This document shows positions 47,842-60,729 of a DNA stretch of 64,000 nucleotides, in pieces. The DNA lies in contig NZ_QOIL01000005.1 in the NCBI RefSeq assembly GCF_003323745.1, positions 415,022-479,021 of the forward strand. Direction: 5' to 3'. Numbering within the stretch: the first letter of the stretch is position 1; every line of letters begins with the position of its first letter. The position numbers were made by a program, and so were the translations under genes. The notes beneath the pieces are model-generated. The model was not told where the DNA came from and searched no databases. It saw nothing but the letters and a program-made list of their open reading frames with translations. The stretch is from Sphaerisporangium album. Its GTDB lineage: Bacteria; Actinomycetota; Actinomycetes; Streptosporangiales; Streptosporangiaceae.

Positions 47842-48675
47842 TCAGGCCAGGTCGACCCTGCCCGCGACCGCCTTGCCGTCCGCGAGCCAGCCGTCGTGGC
47901 CCGAATCCGACTTCCACGTGACCCCCGCGTAGCTCACCTGCCGCAGGGAGTACCGGCGGGCGTTGGCGACCGACCAGGCGGCGATCAGCCAGCCCCGCCG
48001 CTCCGAGCTCGCGTCGATCCGCGTCCCGTCCCCGGAGGCCGCGCCGAGGTCGCCGAGCGCCCGTACCAGCTCCTTGCGGGCCTTGGCGGGCTGCGGGGCG
48101 GGCGGCTGGTCGGCGATCGGGTACCAGCAGTGGACGCCCTTGGGCACCCGTCCGGTGAACGCGGCCGCGAGGATCTTGGCGTCCTCCTCGTGCGCGGCGT
48201 ACGCCGAGCCGTCGGCGGAGCGCTGCACCGCCTGGGCGGCCTCGTGCAGCGGCAGCTTCTGGTAACGCTTGACCTTCACCAGGGCCGCGAAGAACTTCTG
48301 CGTGGCGTACACCGGGTCCTGGAGCTGCTTGACGGTGCCCCAGCCCTGCGAGGGCCGCTGCTGGAAGACGCCCACCGAGTCGCGGTCGCCGTACGGCAGG
48401 TTCAGGAGCTTGGACTCCTGGATCGCGGTCACGTAGGCGATCTCGACCGCGCGGTCGGGCAGCTTGCGGCGCGTGGCGACGGCGGCGATCGTGGCCGCGA
48501 TCTGCGCCTGCTCGATCTCCAGGTTGAGGACGCCGGACGGCCCCTTCACCTGGCAGAACTCGCCGAGCGGCTTCGCCTTGTTCAGCAGGTGATAAACGCC
48601 GTAGAACAGGGCGGCTATGAGCACGACGACGATGACGATGATCGTCAGGACCGCTTTGGAGAATCGCCGTGCCAC
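47842..48675 (-). CDS. Membrane-anchored lytic-transglycosylase-like protein
   Basis: 277 residues. An N-terminal helix (SKAVLTIIVIVVVLIAALFYGVYHLL) anchors a domain facing the outside. VEIAYVTAIQESKLLNLPYGDRDSVGVFQQRPSQGWGTVKQLQDP is split here as AYVTAIQESKLLNL followed by DSVGVFQQRPSQGWG, the catalytic-Glu and GxFQ-type motifs of cell-wall lytic transglycosylases. The C-terminal part has a SYAGVTWKSDSGHDGW stretch. It probably remodels peptidoglycan. It is convergent with the DUF4178 gene. Confidence 0.72.
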   Translation of the reverse strand: MARRFSKAVLTIIVIVVVLIAALFYGVYHLLNKAKPLGEFCQVKGPSGVLNLEIEQAQIAATIAAVATRRKLPDRAVEIAYVTAIQESKLLNLPYGDRDSVGVFQQRPSQGWGTVKQLQDPVYATQKFFAALVKVKRYQKLPLHEAAQAVQRSADGSAYAAHEEDAKILAAAFTGRVPKGVHCWYPIADQPPAPQPAKARKELVRALGDLGAASGDGTRIDASSERRGWLIAAWSVANARRYSLRQVSYAGVTWKSDSGHDGWLADGKAVAGRVDLA

Positions 48676-48730
48676 GGTGAGAACCTACCGGTCCAGCCGA
48701 CGTCGCGTTGCGGCACTAAGCTCGCAGACC

Positions 48731-49567
<837 letters not shown>

Positions 49568-49583
49568 GCCGGGGGGACGAACG

Positions 49584-50657
49584 GTGACGCGGGCGAGGCC
49601 GCTCGACCTCACGGGTGACGTCCGGGCGCTGACGGCCGCGCTCGTGGACGTCGAGTCGGTCAGCGGCGACGAGAAGGTCCTGGCCGACGCGATCGAGGCG
49701 GCCCTCAGGCCCCTCGCGCACCTCACCGTCGTCCGCGACGGCGAGGCGGTCGTCGCGCGCACCGAGCTCGGCCTGGCCGAGCGCGTGGTCGTCGCGGGGC
49801 ACATCGACACCGTGCCCCTCGCGGGCAACCTCCCGTCCCGCGTCGAGGGCGACCTGCTGTACGGCTGCGGCACCACGGACATGAAGAGCGGCGTGGCCGT
49901 CGCGCTCAAGCTGGCCGCCGCCGTGCCGAGCCCCGTCAGGGACGTCACGTACGTCTTCTACGACTGCGAGGAGGTCGAGGCGGTCCGCAACGGGCTGGGC
50001 CGTCTCGCCCGCACCCGGCCCGAGCTGCTCGCCGCCGACTTCGCCGTGCTCATGGAGCCCACCGACGGCGAGATCGAGGGCGGCTGCCAGGGCACGCTGC
50101 GCGCGCAGATCCTCACCCGGGGCAAACGGGCCCACAGCGCCCGTTCCTGGTACGGCGTGAACGCCGTCCACGCCGCGGCGCCCATCCTGGACCGTCTGAA
50201 CGCCTACCAGGCGCGCGAGCCGGTCGTGGACGGCCTGGCGTACCACGAGGGCCTGAACGCGGTGGGCATCGCGGGCGGGGTGGCGGGCAACGTGATCCCG
50301 GACGAGTGCGTGGTCACCGTCAACTACCGCTTCGCCCCCGACCGCTCGCTGGAGGAGGCGCGGGAGCACGTCAGCGAGGTGTTCGGCGGGTACGAGGTGC
50401 GCTTCACCGACGGCGCGCCCGGCGCCCGTCCCGGGCTGACCCACCCGGTGGCCGCCGCGTTCGCGCGGGCCGTCGGCGGCGCCCCGCGCGCCAAGCTCGG
50501 CTGGACGGACGTCTCGCTGTTCGCGGGCCTCGGCGTGCCGGCCGTGAACTACGGCCCTGGCGACCCGGCCCTCGCCCACCAGCAGGGGGAGTACGTCTCG
50601 CTCGGCAAGATCGTCGAGTGTGAGCGCCGGATGCTGGACTGGCTGGGCACGGCCTGA
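49584..50657 (+). CDS. dapE: Succinyl-diaminopimelate desuccinylase
   Basis: A 357-residue M20-family zinc hydrolase from GTG 49584. Metal ligands: VAGHIDTVP (His-x-Asp), GCGTTDMKSG (Asp), YDCEEVEAV (catalytic Glu pair) and MEPTDGEIEGGCQG. The dimerisation lid starts near RGKRAHSARSWYGVNA. It releases succinate to give LL-DAP. With dapC and dapD it completes the succinylase branch within 5 kb. A 19-bp hairpin ends the operon. Confidence 0.94.
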   Translation: MTRARPLDLTGDVRALTAALVDVESVSGDEKVLADAIEAALRPLAHLTVVRDGEAVVARTELGLAERVVVAGHIDTVPLAGNLPSRVEGDLLYGCGTTDMKSGVAVALKLAAAVPSPVRDVTYVFYDCEEVEAVRNGLGRLARTRPELLAADFAVLMEPTDGEIEGGCQGTLRAQILTRGKRAHSARSWYGVNAVHAAAPILDRLNAYQAREPVVDGLAYHEGLNAVGIAGGVAGNVIPDECVVTVNYRFAPDRSLEEAREHVSEVFGGYEVRFTDGAPGARPGLTHPVAAAFARAVGGAPRAKLGWTDVSLFAGLGVPAVNYGPGDPALAHQQGEYVSLGKIVECERRMLDWLGTA

Positions 50658-50717
50658 TCCGGCCCTTGGACGCGGTCCCATGATCCGCGGCACGCCCACC
50701 CGGCTCACGGCACAAAA

Positions 50718-50763
50718 GAAAGTGGCTTTCCTCGCCGGCCATTTGGCGGGGAAAGCCACTTTC
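50718..50763. terminator. Long hairpin after dapDE
   Basis: Two 19-base arms (50718-50736 and 50745-50763) pair with one G-T wobble around an eight-base loop. The outer part is GAAAGTGGCTTTC against GAAAGCCACTTTC. It is 61 bp past the dapE stop. A-rich and T-rich flanks let it work on both strands. Confidence 0.85.
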
Positions 50764-50915
50764 AGTCCCGAGCAGCACCCTCGTCTCTTAGACGGGGGCT
50801 TCCGAAGAAACGGTTCCGCTGCTCCGGACAGATTTTCCAAGATTCTTTACGCCCTGCCGGGACCGTCCCGATCGGGGAGGGCATGTGTGGTCTCGCGGGC
50901 GGTTAGCGTGTCCGG

Positions 50916-51704
50916 ATGGACAGAAACTCACGCGAGGAGCGCCGCCAGGGCCCCTCCCTGGTCCGGGGCAGGATGGTGCCCGACTCCACCTACGACGAGC
51001 GGCTCCTCGACCACCGGGACCCGGCCGACTGGCTGCACCAGGACCCCTGGCGCGTGCTGCGCATCCAGGCCGAGTTCGTGGAGGGTTTCGGGCAGCTCGC
51101 TGAACTGCCGCCCGCCGTCACGGTCTTCGGCTCGGCCCGCACCTCCGTCGGCGCCCCCGAGTACGCGCTCGGCGAGCACCTCGGCAAGGCCCTGGCCCAG
51201 GCCGGGTACGCGGTGATCACCGGCGGCGGCCCCGGCTGCATGGAGGCCGCCAACAAGGGCGCCCGCGAGGCCGGGGGCGTCTCGGTGGGGCTCGGCATCG
51301 AGCTTCCCTTCGAGCAGAAGCTGAACGACTACGTCGACCTCGGCATCGAGTTCCGCTACTTCTTCGTCCGCAAGACGATGTTCGTCAAGTACTCCCAGGC
51401 GTTCGTGGTCCTCCCCGGCGGGTTCGGCACCCTGGACGAGCTGTTCGAGGCCGTCACGCTGGTGCAGACGGGCAAGATCACCATGTTCCCGATCGTCCTG
51501 CTGGGAACGGCGTACTGGCAGCCCCTGCTCGACTGGATCAACCAAACCCTGCTGGCCAACGGCATGATCTCCCCGGACGACCCCAAGCTCCTCCACCTCA
51601 CCGATGACCCCGACGAGGCGGTCCGCCACATCGTCACCAGCCATCAGCAGGCGGCCGTCGAGTCCCGTGTCCGGGCCGCCACCGCAGAGGCCGAGGAGGC
51701 GTGA
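50916..51704 (+). CDS. LOG-family (TIGR00730) nucleotide hydrolase-like protein
   Basis: 262 residues from ATG 50916. A Rossmann-type lysine-decarboxylase-like fold with AVTVFGSARTSVG, ITGGGPGCMEAANKGAREAGG and the family motif PGGFGTLDELFE. LOG proteins in plants and bacteria release cytokinin bases from their nucleotides; actinobacterial members of this longer subgroup often follow dapE, as here. The true substrate is uncertain. The 5' end is preceded by 152 bp of presumed promoter. Confidence 0.88.
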   Translation: MDRNSREERRQGPSLVRGRMVPDSTYDERLLDHRDPADWLHQDPWRVLRIQAEFVEGFGQLAELPPAVTVFGSARTSVGAPEYALGEHLGKALAQAGYAVITGGGPGCMEAANKGAREAGGVSVGLGIELPFEQKLNDYVDLGIEFRYFFVRKTMFVKYSQAFVVLPGGFGTLDELFEAVTLVQTGKITMFPIVLLGTAYWQPLLDWINQTLLANGMISPDDPKLLHLTDDPDEAVRHIVTSHQQAAVESRVRAATAEAEEA

Positions 51705-52797
51705 TTCTACGGTTCGCTTCTCCCATGCTCTAACAATGTTAGCAAGAATGTTAGAAACCCGGGAGAGATGGAGACCCTGTGCAGGCTGGTCGGGACACGT
51801 GGAGCGTGATCGATTCGGGTCAGTCCGTGCGTAGCGGTCGGCAGTGCATGAGGCCTTGTGGACCAAGCCTTCGGCCTGTTCGTGATCGCAGCCGAAGGCC
51901 TCGGGCGCGACCGTGAGTACGGGGCTTGGTCTCCAGCCTGCTGGCCCCGGCGACAGCAGGCGCTGAGTGGCTCTCGGTTCGCCTCAGGGCGACGCCGACG
52001 ATTTCCTCTGCCCATAGTCGCTGGCGATGACCACGCGGCCTCAGGCGGCGATACAGAGATGGACGTAGGGCTGGACGCCAAGGACGAAACTCGTGTGCTC
52101 ATCGTGATCGGCCAGATCGTGTCCGGCACGCGCTCTTTGTCGGTGGCCACCCGAAGCCCGATCATCGACAGCTCGGGTAACTCCTCGATCACTTTCCGCC
52201 GTTCTGTGTGCCGATGGCGGCACGCTTGAAGGGTGAAGGAACCGGCACCGCCGCCTGCGAGCGGCGTTCGGTTCCACGGGTGGCGCCGGGTGGCAGTGGT
52301 CGAGCTGGCAGTGGTCGCGACGTTGATCCTGGGGACAGGACTGATCGGTTCTTCGTCGATCCACTGAGGCTGCCAAACGAGCTTGTGGGGGTTCTGGATG
52401 AGCGGGCCAGCGTAGTCAGCATGTTCATCGGCACCGTCGCCCTGGTGGTCTAGCGCCGAGCCCGTCAGTGCTGCTCGTGCTCTTCGGGGCGGCGGCGCTC
52501 GGCCCGCACATGGTTCGGCGTCGCCCTCCCGGCCGGGGCCTACGGCCTGGCCGCCACCCTCACGGCAACCGCACTGCTGCTCGTCAAGCTGACCGTCCCG
52601 TTCGACCGCCTGGCGGCGGCCCAGAAGTGGTGGAAGGCGCGCCTCGCCCAGCTCGTCCCTGTCGGCACGGCGACCATGGTTGTGCGCGACCCGCGCACGG
52701 GTACTGCGGCAGTCACTGTCAGATGTAGAGGCAAAATCGTTTGATCGTTCTTGCGCTTGTACGCTCATCTGGCGATGTTTGGTCGTTACCTATATTG
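51705..52797. other. Gene-poor decayed stretch before the I-C CRISPR leader
   Basis: About 1.1 kb with no frame I can defend. It begins with a small palindrome CTAACAATGTTAG (51730-51742) and an adjacent AATGTTAG. Later frames show isolated hydrophobic patches (VVELAVVATLILGTGLIG near 52290-52350) separated by stops, as expected for worn membrane-protein genes. This is where the chromosomal backbone gives way to the CRISPR-Cas region. Confidence 0.55.
52511..52744 (+). pseudogene. C-terminal remnant of a membrane protein, possibly MgtC/SapB-like
   Basis: A 77-codon open end without a plausible start encodes two hydrophobic patches and a short soluble tail: GVALPAGAYGLAATLTATAL, LLVKLTVPFDRL and VVRDPRTGTAAVTV before TGA. 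The layout resembles the end of MgtC/SapB membrane proteins, but the match is by eye only. It ends 55 bp before the CRISPR leader. Confidence 0.35.
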
Positions 52798-52799
52798 CC

Positions 52800-52932
52800 G
52801 CTTCGGAACCTGGAGTGCTCATGCGACACGCCAGGCGTTCCGAAGGAGGTATCGCCCTGTATGTTCCTTGATAAGTAAATTGAGCAACGGTATTCGCCGG
52901 CTCTGCTCAGGAGTATGGGCTGTTCAGATGCC
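52800..52932 (+). promoter_or_regulatory. CRISPR leader 1 (subtype I-C)
   Basis: This closely matches the second leader at 63568-63699. Shared blocks include TTCGGAACCTG, GCGACACGCCAGGC, TATGTTCCTTGATAAG, AATTGA and a final CAGATGCC directly abutting the first repeat. It is AT-richer than its surroundings, as leaders are. It should hold the array promoter and the integration signals for Cas1-Cas2. Confidence 0.85.
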
Positions 52933-55794
<2,862 letters not shown>

Positions 55795-55834
55795 GCCTTT
55801 CCCCACCCACTACACGGTCAACGCCCGGCTGGCA

Positions 55835-55945
55835 GTGGCGATCGCCCCCTCGGGTGATCGAGGGGTGGACACCTCGAGCAGGCGGACTCGTTCACAACGA
55901 GGGCCTCGGTGCGGTCGCTCCTCCAGGGGATCAGCACTCGCAGGG
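55835..55945 (+). repeat. Two decayed repeat-like units beyond the array end
   Basis: At 55835-55871 GTGGCGATCGCCCCCTCGGG and its continuation can still fold (ATCGCCC with GGGTGAT), and positions 8 and 23 are T and A as in the third array. A weaker candidate follows at 55909-55945. Their 37-40 bp spacing fits worn trailing repeats. The bases from there to cas3 (55946-56079) presumably hold the cas promoter; I see no gene. Confidence 0.5.
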
Positions 55946-56079
55946 GTGCATTTGGCGGACCGACCTGCCGTAACGCGGAGTGATCGAATCTGTTCGGTAA
56001 CTTTGTGTGTTGATCTCACGGAAATTGTCGGTGCGGTCTCCTACAGTCACCTCTTGCTGGATCGCCACAAGGGAGTGGG

Positions 56080-58260
56080 ATGGCCGAGCATCTGTTGGCG
56101 CATAGTGCGCGTGATGGTGATGGGCTGCGCCATGGGCTTGCCGATCACCTGCGGGGTACGGCGTGGCGGGCGGGGGCGTTCGGGGAGATCTTCGGTGCTG
56201 GGCCGTTGGCGGCGCACTGTGGCTTGGTGCACGACGTGGGCAAGGGCTCGTGTGAGTGGCAGCGCGGTCTCATTCGGGCGGAGAGCAGTGGTGGCCCGGT
56301 GGGGGTGCCGCACAAGCATGCGGGGACCTGGTTGCTGGACCAGCAGGGTCTGGGGATCCTGGCCGCTGTCGTGTTCGGTCACCACGGTGGCCTTCCGAGC
56401 CGGGCACGGTTGAGGGCGGAGTTGCAGTTCGCTGATGATCACCCGTTGGTGGCTGAGGCGATCCAGCGGGTAGGCGAGATAGTCCCGGAGATCCATCTGC
56501 CAGGGCCGATTGCCCTGCCCGGTTGGTTGACCGAGCCGGAGGCGGTTGCTGCGGATCCGTATGCGCTGGACCTTCTGGTGCGCATGGTCTACAGCACGGT
56601 GGTGGACGCCGATTTCCTGGACACCGAGGCACATTTCGCTGCTGCCGCGCGAGCGGTTCATCCGCTCAGCGCCGCCGATCTGGTTGATCGTTACGAGCGG
56701 CGGCGCGCGGAGCTGTTGTCCGATGCGAACCCTTCTCCGGTCGATGGGCTGCGCCAGGAGGTGTACGAGCAGGCCGTTGCCGCTGCCGGCGGACCTCGGG
56801 GGATCTATCGCCTGCCCGCGCCGACAGGGTCGGGTAAGACGCTGGCCGCGGGGGGTTTCGCGGTGCACCACGCGCGTGCTCGTGGGTTGCGGCGTGTGGT
56901 GGTGGCGGTGCCATTCATGTCGATCACTGAGCAGAACGCCGATGTCTACCGGCAGTTGCTCGATCGCGACGACGAAGAGCCGGTCGTGCTGGAACACCAC
57001 AGCGGCATCGATTTGGACGGTGGGGACGCCAACGCGCGCTGGCAGCGACTGGCGGCGGAGAACTGGGATGCCCCGTTCGTGGTCACCACGACGATCCGGT
57101 TGTTTGAGTCGCTTTTCAGCAACAAGCCGGCGGCGATGCGGCGGGTACACCGGCTGGCAGGCGCGGTGATCGTGCTGGATGAGGTCCAGGCGTTGCCCGA
57201 TCGCCTGCTGGTCCCGATCACCTCTGCCTTGCGGACGCTGACCGAACGGTTCGGCTCGACGGTGTTGCTGGCGTCGGCCACCCAACCCCCTTTCGAGGTC
57301 CTGACTCCGCTGCAGGCGACACCGATCCACGAGGTGGTCGCCGAACCCAAGCCGCTCTACAAGGCGCTCAACCGGGTGCGTTATGAGTGGCGGCTTGACC
57401 CCAAGCCGACATTGGCGCAGATAGCGCACGGGGTCGCGGAGCAACCGCAGGCGCTGGCCGTGGTCAACACGACCAAGGACGCCAACCGGCTGCATCAGCT
57501 GGTCGAGCAGCATCGATCGGCGTTGCATCTGTCCACGAGGATGGCGGCGGCGCACCGCCGCGCCGCTTTGGTGGAGATCAAGCGGCTGCTGAAGGAGTTG
57601 GAGCCGGTTTTGGTCGTGAGTACCCAGTTGGTGGAAGCCGGGGTTGATCTTGATTTTCCGGTGGGGTTTCGGGCGGTTGCTCCTGCGGATTCGATGCAGC
57701 AAGCCGCAGGGCGGGTGAACCGTGGTGGCCGCCTGCCCTATGGGCGGGTCATCGTCTTTGACCCCGAGGACGGCAATAAGGGCGTCCAGTCCTTGTACGG
57801 CGCGGCGTTGGAAGCTACCCGTGACCGGTTCGGCCCGCACTGCGCGCCAGATGACCTGGATGCGTTGGAGGGCTATTACCGGGCGCGGTTCGATTTCCAC
57901 AACGTGGAGCAAGCTGGCCAGGAGATCCAAACGGAGCGCCAGGCCCATGACTTTCCCCGGGTGGCCGAGCTGTTCCGCATGATCGACGAGTGGACCGTTC
58001 CCGTAGCGGTGCCCTACGGGGATGTCGAAGAGCTGCAGCGCATTCTGGTCCATCTGCGCTCGGGCTACCCCGGCGCCGGCGCGCAACTTCGCGCTCTGCG
58101 CCCATACCTGGCCACGTTGCCTCGAGGGGCAGCCGCCCGGGCCGTTGCCGAGGGGTTGGCCGCGCCGATCGTAGGCGACCTCATCGAGTGGCTGGGCGAC
58201 TACCACCCCCAACGAGGCATCGAGATCACATCCCCCGACCCCCAGGAGCTGGTGTTTTGA
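56080..58260 (+). CDS. cas3: CRISPR-associated helicase-nuclease Cas3 (subtype I-C)
   Basis: 726 residues. The N-terminal HD nuclease (about 1-200) has HSARDGDGLRHGLADHL, the HD dyad in GLVHDVGKGS, HKHAGTW and VFGHHGG. The superfamily 2 helicase has motif I APTGSGKTLAA (about 250), motif II VIVLDEVQALP, motif III LLASATQPP and motif VI AAGRVNRGGR. It is recruited by Cascade to unwind and degrade target DNA. It is the first gene of the operon, 134 bp after the last repeat-like unit, and its stop overlaps the cas5 start. Confidence 0.95.
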   Translation: MAEHLLAHSARDGDGLRHGLADHLRGTAWRAGAFGEIFGAGPLAAHCGLVHDVGKGSCEWQRGLIRAESSGGPVGVPHKHAGTWLLDQQGLGILAAVVFGHHGGLPSRARLRAELQFADDHPLVAEAIQRVGEIVPEIHLPGPIALPGWLTEPEAVAADPYALDLLVRMVYSTVVDADFLDTEAHFAAAARAVHPLSAADLVDRYERRRAELLSDANPSPVDGLRQEVYEQAVAAAGGPRGIYRLPAPTGSGKTLAAGGFAVHHARARGLRRVVVAVPFMSITEQNADVYRQLLDRDDEEPVVLEHHSGIDLDGGDANARWQRLAAENWDAPFVVTTTIRLFESLFSNKPAAMRRVHRLAGAVIVLDEVQALPDRLLVPITSALRTLTERFGSTVLLASATQPPFEVLTPLQATPIHEVVAEPKPLYKALNRVRYEWRLDPKPTLAQIAHGVAEQPQALAVVNTTKDANRLHQLVEQHRSALHLSTRMAAAHRRAALVEIKRLLKELEPVLVVSTQLVEAGVDLDFPVGFRAVAPADSMQQAAGRVNRGGRLPYGRVIVFDPEDGNKGVQSLYGAALEATRDRFGPHCAPDDLDALEGYYRARFDFHNVEQAGQEIQTERQAHDFPRVAELFRMIDEWTVPVAVPYGDVEELQRILVHLRSGYPGAGAQLRALRPYLATLPRGAAARAVAEGLAAPIVGDLIEWLGDYHPQRGIEITSPDPQELVF

Positions 58261-58961
58261 CCACCCGTCGTGCTCACCACCCACCCCCGCCGCTTGTGGT
58301 GGAGGTGCAGGCCCCCTATGCCTGCTTCACCCGCCCGGAATTCAAGACCGAACGGCTGAGCTATCCGGTGATGACGCCCTCAGCCGCCAAGGGCGTCCTG
58401 GAGGCGATCTTCTGGAAGCCCGAATTCTCCTACCGAATCGAGCAGATCGAGGTACTCCAGCCGATCCGGTGGATGTCGATTCGCCGCAATGAGGTGTCCT
58501 CGATGCTGACGGTCGGCTGGATCCGCGAGGCCATGTCCGACCCTTCGTTGCGCTTTGACGCCGAAGCGGACCGTGACCAGCGCAACATGGTGTGCCTGCG
58601 CGATGTGGCCTACCGCATCCACGCCCAGGTACGGCTGCGCCCGCACGCTACCGACCCCGACGCCAAGTACCGCGACCAATTCCGTCGCCGGGTCGAACGT
58701 GGCTCCAGCTACTCCCAGCCCTTCCTCGGGGTACGCGAGTTCTCCGCCTCCTTCCACCCACCCACGCCCCGCAGCCCGATCCCGCATGACGAGCAGCTTG
58801 GCGTGATGCTGCACAGCATCCGCTACGACGACATGGGCGAAAGCTACCGCTGGTTTCACGCCAAACTCCGGCAAGGCGTCCTCACCGTGCCCAAGCACGG
58901 GGTGGAGCTGCCGACCGGGCAGTCCACCACTCAAGCCGTGCGTACAGGCGGGCGGAGCTAG
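58257..58961 (+). CDS. cas5: Cas5c, pre-crRNA endonuclease and Cascade subunit
   Basis: 234 residues from TTG 58257, which overlaps the cas3 stop and has AGGAG eight bases upstream; a GTG at 58296 would also work. Family landmarks: APYACFTRPEFKTERLSYPV, MTPSAAKGVLEAIFWKP and IRWMSIRRNEV near the N-terminus, then RNMVCLRDVAYRIHAQVRL and FLGVREFSASFHP. In subtype I-C this protein replaces Cas6, cutting pre-crRNA in the repeat and holding its 5' handle. Confidence 0.93.
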   Translation: MTTRRAHHPPPPLVVEVQAPYACFTRPEFKTERLSYPVMTPSAAKGVLEAIFWKPEFSYRIEQIEVLQPIRWMSIRRNEVSSMLTVGWIREAMSDPSLRFDAEADRDQRNMVCLRDVAYRIHAQVRLRPHATDPDAKYRDQFRRRVERGSSYSQPFLGVREFSASFHPPTPRSPIPHDEQLGVMLHSIRYDDMGESYRWFHAKLRQGVLTVPKHGVELPTGQSTTQAVRTGGRS

Positions 58962-58964
58962 AGC

Positions 58965-60695
58965 GTGCTGATCAAGCAACTGGTGGAACATGCCCGCGAC
59001 CGCACCGACCTGCCCCCGCCCTACTACCGCAACCGCAGCGTCCGCTGGGCCATCGACCTGGATCCCCAAGGCCGGCCACGTGGCAACCGCCTTATCGACC
59101 TGAGCACGGCCGAGGCCAAGGCCGGCCAGATCCTGGCCACGCCCTATGTGCAGCGCTCCGGGACCGGGTCACTGCCCTTCCTGCTCACCGACACCTTGCA
59201 ATACGCGCTCGCCGTCGCCAAGGACGACAGCGGCAAACAGATCAACGATGCTCAGCGGCGCAACGCCGACTTCATCGACCTGATCGACCGGTGGGCCAAG
59301 GACGAACCTCGGGCAGCCCCTATCGCCACCTTCTTCCACAGCGGCGCCCACGCGCGGCTGGCCATCCCGGAGGAGGCCACCGTCTCCGACGTCGTGGCGA
59401 TCAGGACCGATGACGGCTGGGTGCACGCTCTGCCGTCCGCGGTGGGCGTCTGGGGCAGCATCGTCCGTGCGCGGAAAAGCTCCGGAAACGGGAACGGCAT
59501 CTGTCTGGCCTGCGGCGAGCCAGGGCCGCTGCTGGACACCATTCCCGAGCCGGTCAAGTCCGGTGCCATCCCCGTACCTGGTGGCCGGGGACGAGATGCC
59601 CAACTAGTCTCGATCAACAAAACCGCCCAAGGACGTGGCGGCACCATCCAGCTGGCCAACACCCCCATCTGCGACACCTGCGGCGGCCGCGCCATGTCGG
59701 CGCTCAACGCCTTGCTGGCCGACCCCCATCACCACCATCGCGGCAACGACAACGTCATGACGTGGTGGTTGCGCCGACCGGCGCCCATCGCGCCGCTGGC
59801 CTCTGTCCGCGATGCCAACCCCGAGCAGGTCAACGCCATCATCGAGCAGGTGCGCCTGTCACCGGCTCGCCGAGCCGCCTGGCTCGACGGCAACGCCTTT
59901 TATGCGATCACGCTGTCGGCCAACCAAAGCCGTGTGGTGATCCGTGACTGGATCGACATACCGCTGATCGCGCTGTGCCAGAACATCGACTCCTGGTTCG
60001 CCGACCACGCGATGACCGACCTGTGGGCCGATGGCCCGCAAAAAGTCCCGGTCTGGCGCATGGCCGCCGCGCTCGGCCGGCACGGCAAGCATGGGTACGT
60101 CAAAGACAGCGCCCCATCAGGCGCCGAACGTGACCTCATGGCCGCCGCCCTGCATCGCACAGCCCTGCCGGTCAAGTTGCTGGCACGCCTCATCCAGCGC
60201 ATCCGCGCCGATGGTCACGTCGACCTTGCCCGGGCCGCCCTATTGCGCCTGCTGCTCATCCGCGCCAACCCCGCACTGAAGGAGACACTGGTGGACGGCC
60301 TCAACCGCGACAGCACCGACCCCGGCTACGTCAGCGGACGCCTGTTCGCCGTACTGGAGGACATCCAGCGCACCGCACTGGACAACATCAACACCACCAT
60401 CGCCGACAAATACTTCGGCGCGGCCATGGGCCGTCCGCTGGCGGTATTGACGATGCTGCGCAAGAACGCCACCGGCCACCTGCGCCGCCTGCGCGGCAAC
60501 CGACGCGCGGCCGGCATCGCCCTGGACAAACGCCTGGACGAGGTGCTGGAGAAACTCCACCACGAACCGCCCGCCACGTTGGACCTTGCCGGCCAAGGCC
60601 AATTCGTCCTGGGCTACCACCACCAGCGCGCCGCCGACCGCGCCGCCGCCCGGGCGGCCGCCGCCAGCAAGTCCGCCGCGACCGAATCCGCCTAA
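58965..60695 (+). CDS. cas8c: Cas8c, Cascade large subunit
   Basis: A 576-residue Csd1-type protein starting at GTG 58965, three bases after cas5. N-terminal PPPYYRNRSVRWAIDLDPQG and ATPYVQRSGTGSLPFLLTD are typical. Zinc-knuckle-like pairs CLACGEPG (about 180) and CDTCGGRA (about 240) are present. The helical C-terminus ends in an Ala-rich tail. In I-C it recognises the PAM and stabilises the opened target; an internal start in related genes gives a small Cas11c subunit, which may also hold here. Confidence 0.92.
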   Translation: MLIKQLVEHARDRTDLPPPYYRNRSVRWAIDLDPQGRPRGNRLIDLSTAEAKAGQILATPYVQRSGTGSLPFLLTDTLQYALAVAKDDSGKQINDAQRRNADFIDLIDRWAKDEPRAAPIATFFHSGAHARLAIPEEATVSDVVAIRTDDGWVHALPSAVGVWGSIVRARKSSGNGNGICLACGEPGPLLDTIPEPVKSGAIPVPGGRGRDAQLVSINKTAQGRGGTIQLANTPICDTCGGRAMSALNALLADPHHHHRGNDNVMTWWLRRPAPIAPLASVRDANPEQVNAIIEQVRLSPARRAAWLDGNAFYAITLSANQSRVVIRDWIDIPLIALCQNIDSWFADHAMTDLWADGPQKVPVWRMAAALGRHGKHGYVKDSAPSGAERDLMAAALHRTALPVKLLARLIQRIRADGHVDLARAALLRLLLIRANPALKETLVDGLNRDSTDPGYVSGRLFAVLEDIQRTALDNINTTIADKYFGAAMGRPLAVLTMLRKNATGHLRRLRGNRRAAGIALDKRLDEVLEKLHHEPPATLDLAGQGQFVLGYHHQRAADRAAARAAAASKSAATESA

Positions 60696-60729
60696 CCCAG
60701 TAGACCCACCCCCTTCGAAAGGACCACGA

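Noticed and set aside
51858..52229. Possible 123-residue gene in the gene-poor stretch
   Set aside because: No recognisable domain and not convincing codon pattern; overlaps equally long frames on the other strand.
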